From the NCBI GenBank assembly GCA_964394795.1, contig CAYMYX010000051.1:1-8605 (forward strand): 8,605 bases of DNA, written 5' to 3'. The position numbers were made by a program, and so were the translations under genes. Source of the DNA: CAYFUF01 sp964394795 (lineage in GTDB: Bacteria > Bacillota > Clostridia > Tissierellales > Peptoniphilaceae). How positions within the stretch are numbered: the stretch's first letter is position 1; every line of letters begins with the position of its first letter. Shown here piece after piece: positions 6,115-8,605 of this stretch. The notes beneath the pieces are model-generated. The model searched no databases. It was not told the origin of the DNA and saw only the letters and a list, made by a program, of their open reading frames with translations.

Positions 6115-6795
6115 ATGTTTACCGACTTAACCGAAAGAAGACAGCGAGTCCTCCGCTACATTGCCCAATATATCAAGGAAAAATCCCTATCTCCCTCCTA
6201 CCGCGAGATTAAAAGTGCTTTAGATATCCCTTCGACGTCCACTGTATCTAACGACATTCACCACCTGATTAAGGCAGGTTTTTTAAGCATGGAAACTGGT
6301 AACTATCGGTCCCTCCAAGTAGTCGAAGAGTTTACCCATCAATATATGCCTCAGGATATAGAGGACGGGGGCCATCCCCTGGAGGAAAGCATTTCCTCCT
6401 TCCGCAATGACGTCTACGAGATTCCCCTTTACGGCAACGTCGCAGCCGGAGCGCCAATCTTCGCCGACGACTATGTAGAAGATTCTATCCCCCTGCCTGC
6501 CAACTTCTTTAAGAATGGTCAGGAGGAATATTTCATCCTCACCATCTCCGGTGAATCCATGATTGAAGCCGGTATCTACGACGGCGACAACATCATTGTC
6601 CGTAAGCAAAATACCGCCAACAATGGCGACCAAGTCGTTGCCCTCATTGAAGACTCGGCAACGGTGAAGACCTTTTTGAGACGCCCTGGTTACATCGAAC
6701 TTCGTCCGGAAAACCAAGACATGGAATCCATCATCGTAAAAGATTGTGAAATCCTCGGTGTGGTTTGTGGCTTATATCGCCTTTACCGCCGCTAG
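6115..6795 (+). CDS. lexA: LexA repressor, SOS response regulator (S24 autoprotease)
   Basis: The protein has 226 residues, slightly longer than the usual 200-210. The N-terminal winged-helix DNA-binding domain (about 1-70) shows SPSYREIKSAL and STSTVSNDIHHL. The C-terminal S24 domain shows the cleavage site A111-G112 in GNVAAGAPIF, catalytic S148 in SGESM, and catalytic K185 in ATVKTF. All residues for RecA*-stimulated self-cleavage are present. LexA represses DNA repair genes and is inactivated on DNA damage. The start ATG has AAAGG about 9 nt upstream, and the N-terminus aligns with known LexA proteins. The extra length is in the linker (about 70-100), which is acidic. It is the first gene of a likely operon with folT and folC and has a candidate LexA box at its own promoter. 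Confidence 0.95.
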   Translation: MFTDLTERRQRVLRYIAQYIKEKSLSPSYREIKSALDIPSTSTVSNDIHHLIKAGFLSMETGNYRSLQVVEEFTHQYMPQDIEDGGHPLEESISSFRNDVYEIPLYGNVAAGAPIFADDYVEDSIPLPANFFKNGQEEYFILTISGESMIEAGIYDGDNIIVRKQNTANNGDQVVALIEDSATVKTFLRRPGYIELRPENQDMESIIVKDCEILGVVCGLYRLYRR

Positions 6796-6812
6796 AAAGT
6801 CCTGAGGTAAAA

Positions 6813-7325
6813 ATGAAGAAAAACCCAATCATGGGGCCTCGTGTATTGGCCGAAATGGGCCTCTACGTAGGCCTCTATATTGTTTTAACTTATCTGTTTA
6901 GCTTTACCGCCTTCACCCGGATCACCTTCAATTTCGTGGTTCTCTTGGTGTGCGGTATCCGCCTTGGACCCTATCCAACCATGTTAGTCGGCCTAGTCAG
7001 CGATATTGTCGGCGGTTTGATCTTCCAAGCAGGCGTCTTCCACTTTGGCTTGACCTTGAATGCCGTCCTATCCGGTTTCCTCTATGGAGCACTATTTTAC
7101 CAGCAGTTTTCGATGTCCAAGTTTGGCCTCTATATCCTACTGGAAGAAATTGGTGTTCATCTTCTCCTTCAATCCTTCTGGTTAAAAGACATCTTTGGTC
7201 TGTCCTTTGGTGCCACCATTTTGACTCGCCTGCCCGGCTTTCTCATTATGATGGTCATCAAGATTGTTTTCATCCTCGCCCTAGCCAAGAGTACTTGGTA
7301 CAAGCGGATAGCAAATTTACAGTAA
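6813..7325 (+). CDS. folT: Folate-family ECF transporter S component (FolT-like)
   Basis: This is a 170-residue, very hydrophobic protein with about six membrane segments (around 11-31, 38-50, 54-72, 77-97, 103-120, 138-158). S components bind a vitamin and join a shared EcfT/EcfA energising module encoded elsewhere. The order TRITFNFVVLLVCGIRLGP, then VGLVSDIVGGLIF, then FHFGLTLNAVLSGFLYG, and a late ILTRLPGFLIM helix resemble the folate-specific group. Its position immediately before folC supports folate as substrate (inference from context). The frame stays open back to 6765 inside lexA, but the ATG at 6813 is preferred. It follows TGAGG by a normal spacing and avoids overlap with lexA, whose stop is 17 nt upstream. 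I see no terminator or promoter in that gap. Confidence 0.82.
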   Translation: MKKNPIMGPRVLAEMGLYVGLYIVLTYLFSFTAFTRITFNFVVLLVCGIRLGPYPTMLVGLVSDIVGGLIFQAGVFHFGLTLNAVLSGFLYGALFYQQFSMSKFGLYILLEEIGVHLLLQSFWLKDIFGLSFGATILTRLPGFLIMMVIKIVFILALAKSTWYKRIANLQ

Positions 7326-7341
7326 CGGCGGAGGCTTACTT

Positions 7342-8605
7342 ATGACTGACAAGAAACATTTTGAACAATTGGATGAGGCGTTGGCCTGGATGTTGGCCCC
7401 CTCTTTGGAGGACATGAAGCCTGGTTTGGATCGGACTTTTGCCCTCCTGGAACGCTTGGGGAATCCTCAAGACAACTTACGCATTGTACATATTGCCGGA
7501 ACAAACGGGAAAGGGTCTACATCGACTTTGCTCGGCCAAGTCTACATAGAAGCTGGTTTCAAAGTTGGGCTTTATACATCGCCCGAACTGAACGCCTTCA
7601 ACGAACGAATCAGGATAAACAATCAACCAATTCCCGATGAGGACTTACTTCAGGGCATAAACCAGCTAGCTGACCTATCTCAAGATTTTGAAGACCAACC
7701 CTCTCAATTTGAATTATCGACTGCTCTTGCCCTCCAGTATTTCGAGGACCAAGGTTGCGACCTTGTTATTCTGGAAACAGGTCTGGGTGGTCGTTTGGAT
7801 TCTACCAATGTGGTGCAAAAACCACTAGCGACAATCATTACACCAATCTCCTACGACCACACGGGGATTTTAGGCTCGACCCTAAGTGATATTGCCCAAG
7901 AAAAAGCGGGCATCCTTAAGGATGGCGTTCCCCTAGTGCTTGCCCCTCANNNNNNNNNNTGCATCGGGAGGCTGGCAGGCATATGGCCCCAATCTATGCG
8001 GTAGATATGGACCGCCTCGAAAAGTTAGAAATAACTGAGAACGGTCAACGCTTTTCCTATCGGACGAGTTTGGGACGACTTTATGAAGACCAGGAATTAA
8101 ATCTTTTAGGCGACTTCCAGTTAGTCAATGCCGCAACGGTCTTGGAATCCATCGATGCGTTAGCCGACCATCTGCCCAGTCCACGGGAGGTAATCCGAGC
8201 TGCCTTCAAAAAGGTAACCATGCAAGGCCGCTTTGAGGTATTGCAAAAAAATCCCCTGTGGATTGCCGATGTGGCTCACAATCCCCAGGGAATCTCTGCG
8301 CTAGTTGATTCTGTTAAAACCTATTTCCCAAAACGGAAAGTCAGCTTGCTCTTCGTGGTCTTTGCCGACAAGGAAGTAGAAAAAATGCTCAAATTGTTGG
8401 CGCCCATCGTGGAAGACTATACCGTTTTTCATCTCGACCACAAGAGAGCCTTGGATCGAGATAAGCTGGTTGATTACATCGAAGCTATGGATCCAGGAAA
8501 AGGCATATACATCTACGACAGTCTGGATGATGCGGTGAAACACCTGCAAACCGACCGATCCGAAGACAGCCTTATCCTCTCCTGTGGGTCCCTATCCTTC
8601 ATGGG
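7342..8605 (+). CDS. folC: Bifunctional folylpolyglutamate/dihydrofolate synthase, interrupted by an assembly gap and 3' partial
   Basis: FolC adds glutamates to reduced folates, trapping them in the cell, and in many bacteria also makes dihydrofolate from dihydropteroate. Before the gap are 202 residues with the P-loop GTNGKGS (53-59), SQFELSTALA (121-130), ETGLGGRLDSTN (145-156), ITPISYDHTGILG (166-178; H173) and QEKAGI, whose K188 matches the lysine carbamylated in known enzymes. After the gap the frame beginning at 7962 encodes about 214 residues, including LLGDFQLVNAATVLES, MQGRFEV, DVAHNPQG and the near-terminal CGSLSFMG. The two parts are in different frames only because the ten Ns are a placeholder. 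The true gene is probably intact, about 430 residues, ending just past the window. GGCGGAGG precedes the start, which lies 16 nt after folT. Confidence 0.92.
7950..7959. other. Assembly gap of ten Ns inside folC
   Basis: Exactly ten Ns interrupt folC between a CA(N) codon and an (N)TG codon. The length is typical of a scaffolder placeholder. Restoring the frame needs a true gap length that leaves remainder 2 when divided by 3. Comparison with FolC proteins from memory suggests roughly 20-30 missing bases. Confidence 0.95.

Noticed and set aside
6765..6812. Upstream start for the ECF S component inside lexA, adding 16 residues.
   Set aside because: It would overlap lexA by 31 nt, adds a proline-rich segment unlike S-component N-termini, and the ATG at 6813 has a good GAGG.
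6950..7345. 131-codon plus-strand frame overlapping the S component.
   Set aside because: It is an out-of-frame shadow of folT, rich in Pro, Arg, Ser and Trp, with no recognisable motif.

Overview
The window looks like chromosomal core and accessory DNA from an anaerobic Firmicute (Clostridia or Tissierellia-like). Supporting signs are a two-domain desulfoferrodoxin, a DUF6465 small protein, an ECF-type folate S component, strong GGAGG-type ribosome binding sites and sigma-A style promoters. Base composition looks close to balanced by eye, so it is not an extreme low-GC clostridium. Genus cannot be fixed from the sequence. A run of exactly ten Ns inside folC shows that this is a scaffolded draft assembly or MAG. 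I see no RNA genes, insertion sequences, phage genes or CRISPR array.

Layout. (1) Positions 1-1976, minus strand: mntP (manganese efflux), then a FUSC/aromatic acid exporter-like membrane protein, then the N-terminal part of an M18 aminopeptidase running off the left edge. The last two overlap by 25 nt. (2) Positions 2275-2526, plus strand: a single-gene unit for a 66-residue DUF6465 protein with its own promoter and terminator. (3) Positions 2568-5452, plus strand: a two-gene operon for a MoxR/CobS-like AAA+ ATPase and a CobT/NorD-like von Willebrand A (VWA) protein, joined by a 4-nt ATGA overlap. It is bounded by a promoter and a strong two-way hairpin terminator. (4) Positions 5470-5865, minus strand: desulfoferrodoxin (superoxide reductase), facing away from lexA. 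(5) Positions 5982-8605, plus strand: lexA with its own LexA-like operator, followed at 17 and 16 nt by a folT-type S component and folC. FolC is interrupted by the assembly gap and nearly reaches its C-terminus at the right edge.

How the genes may work together. The lexA-folT-folC string has no visible internal terminator, so folate uptake and polyglutamylation may share the SOS promoter (inference). MntP and desulfoferrodoxin are both metal or oxidative-stress functions but sit in separate transcription units. The AAA+/VWA pair is the least understood part. It resembles NorQ/NorD and CobS/CobT, which remodel or insert metal into a client enzyme, but no client lies next to it. Its Walker A motif ends in Asn instead of Ser/Thr. 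This is my best candidate for an undescribed system.
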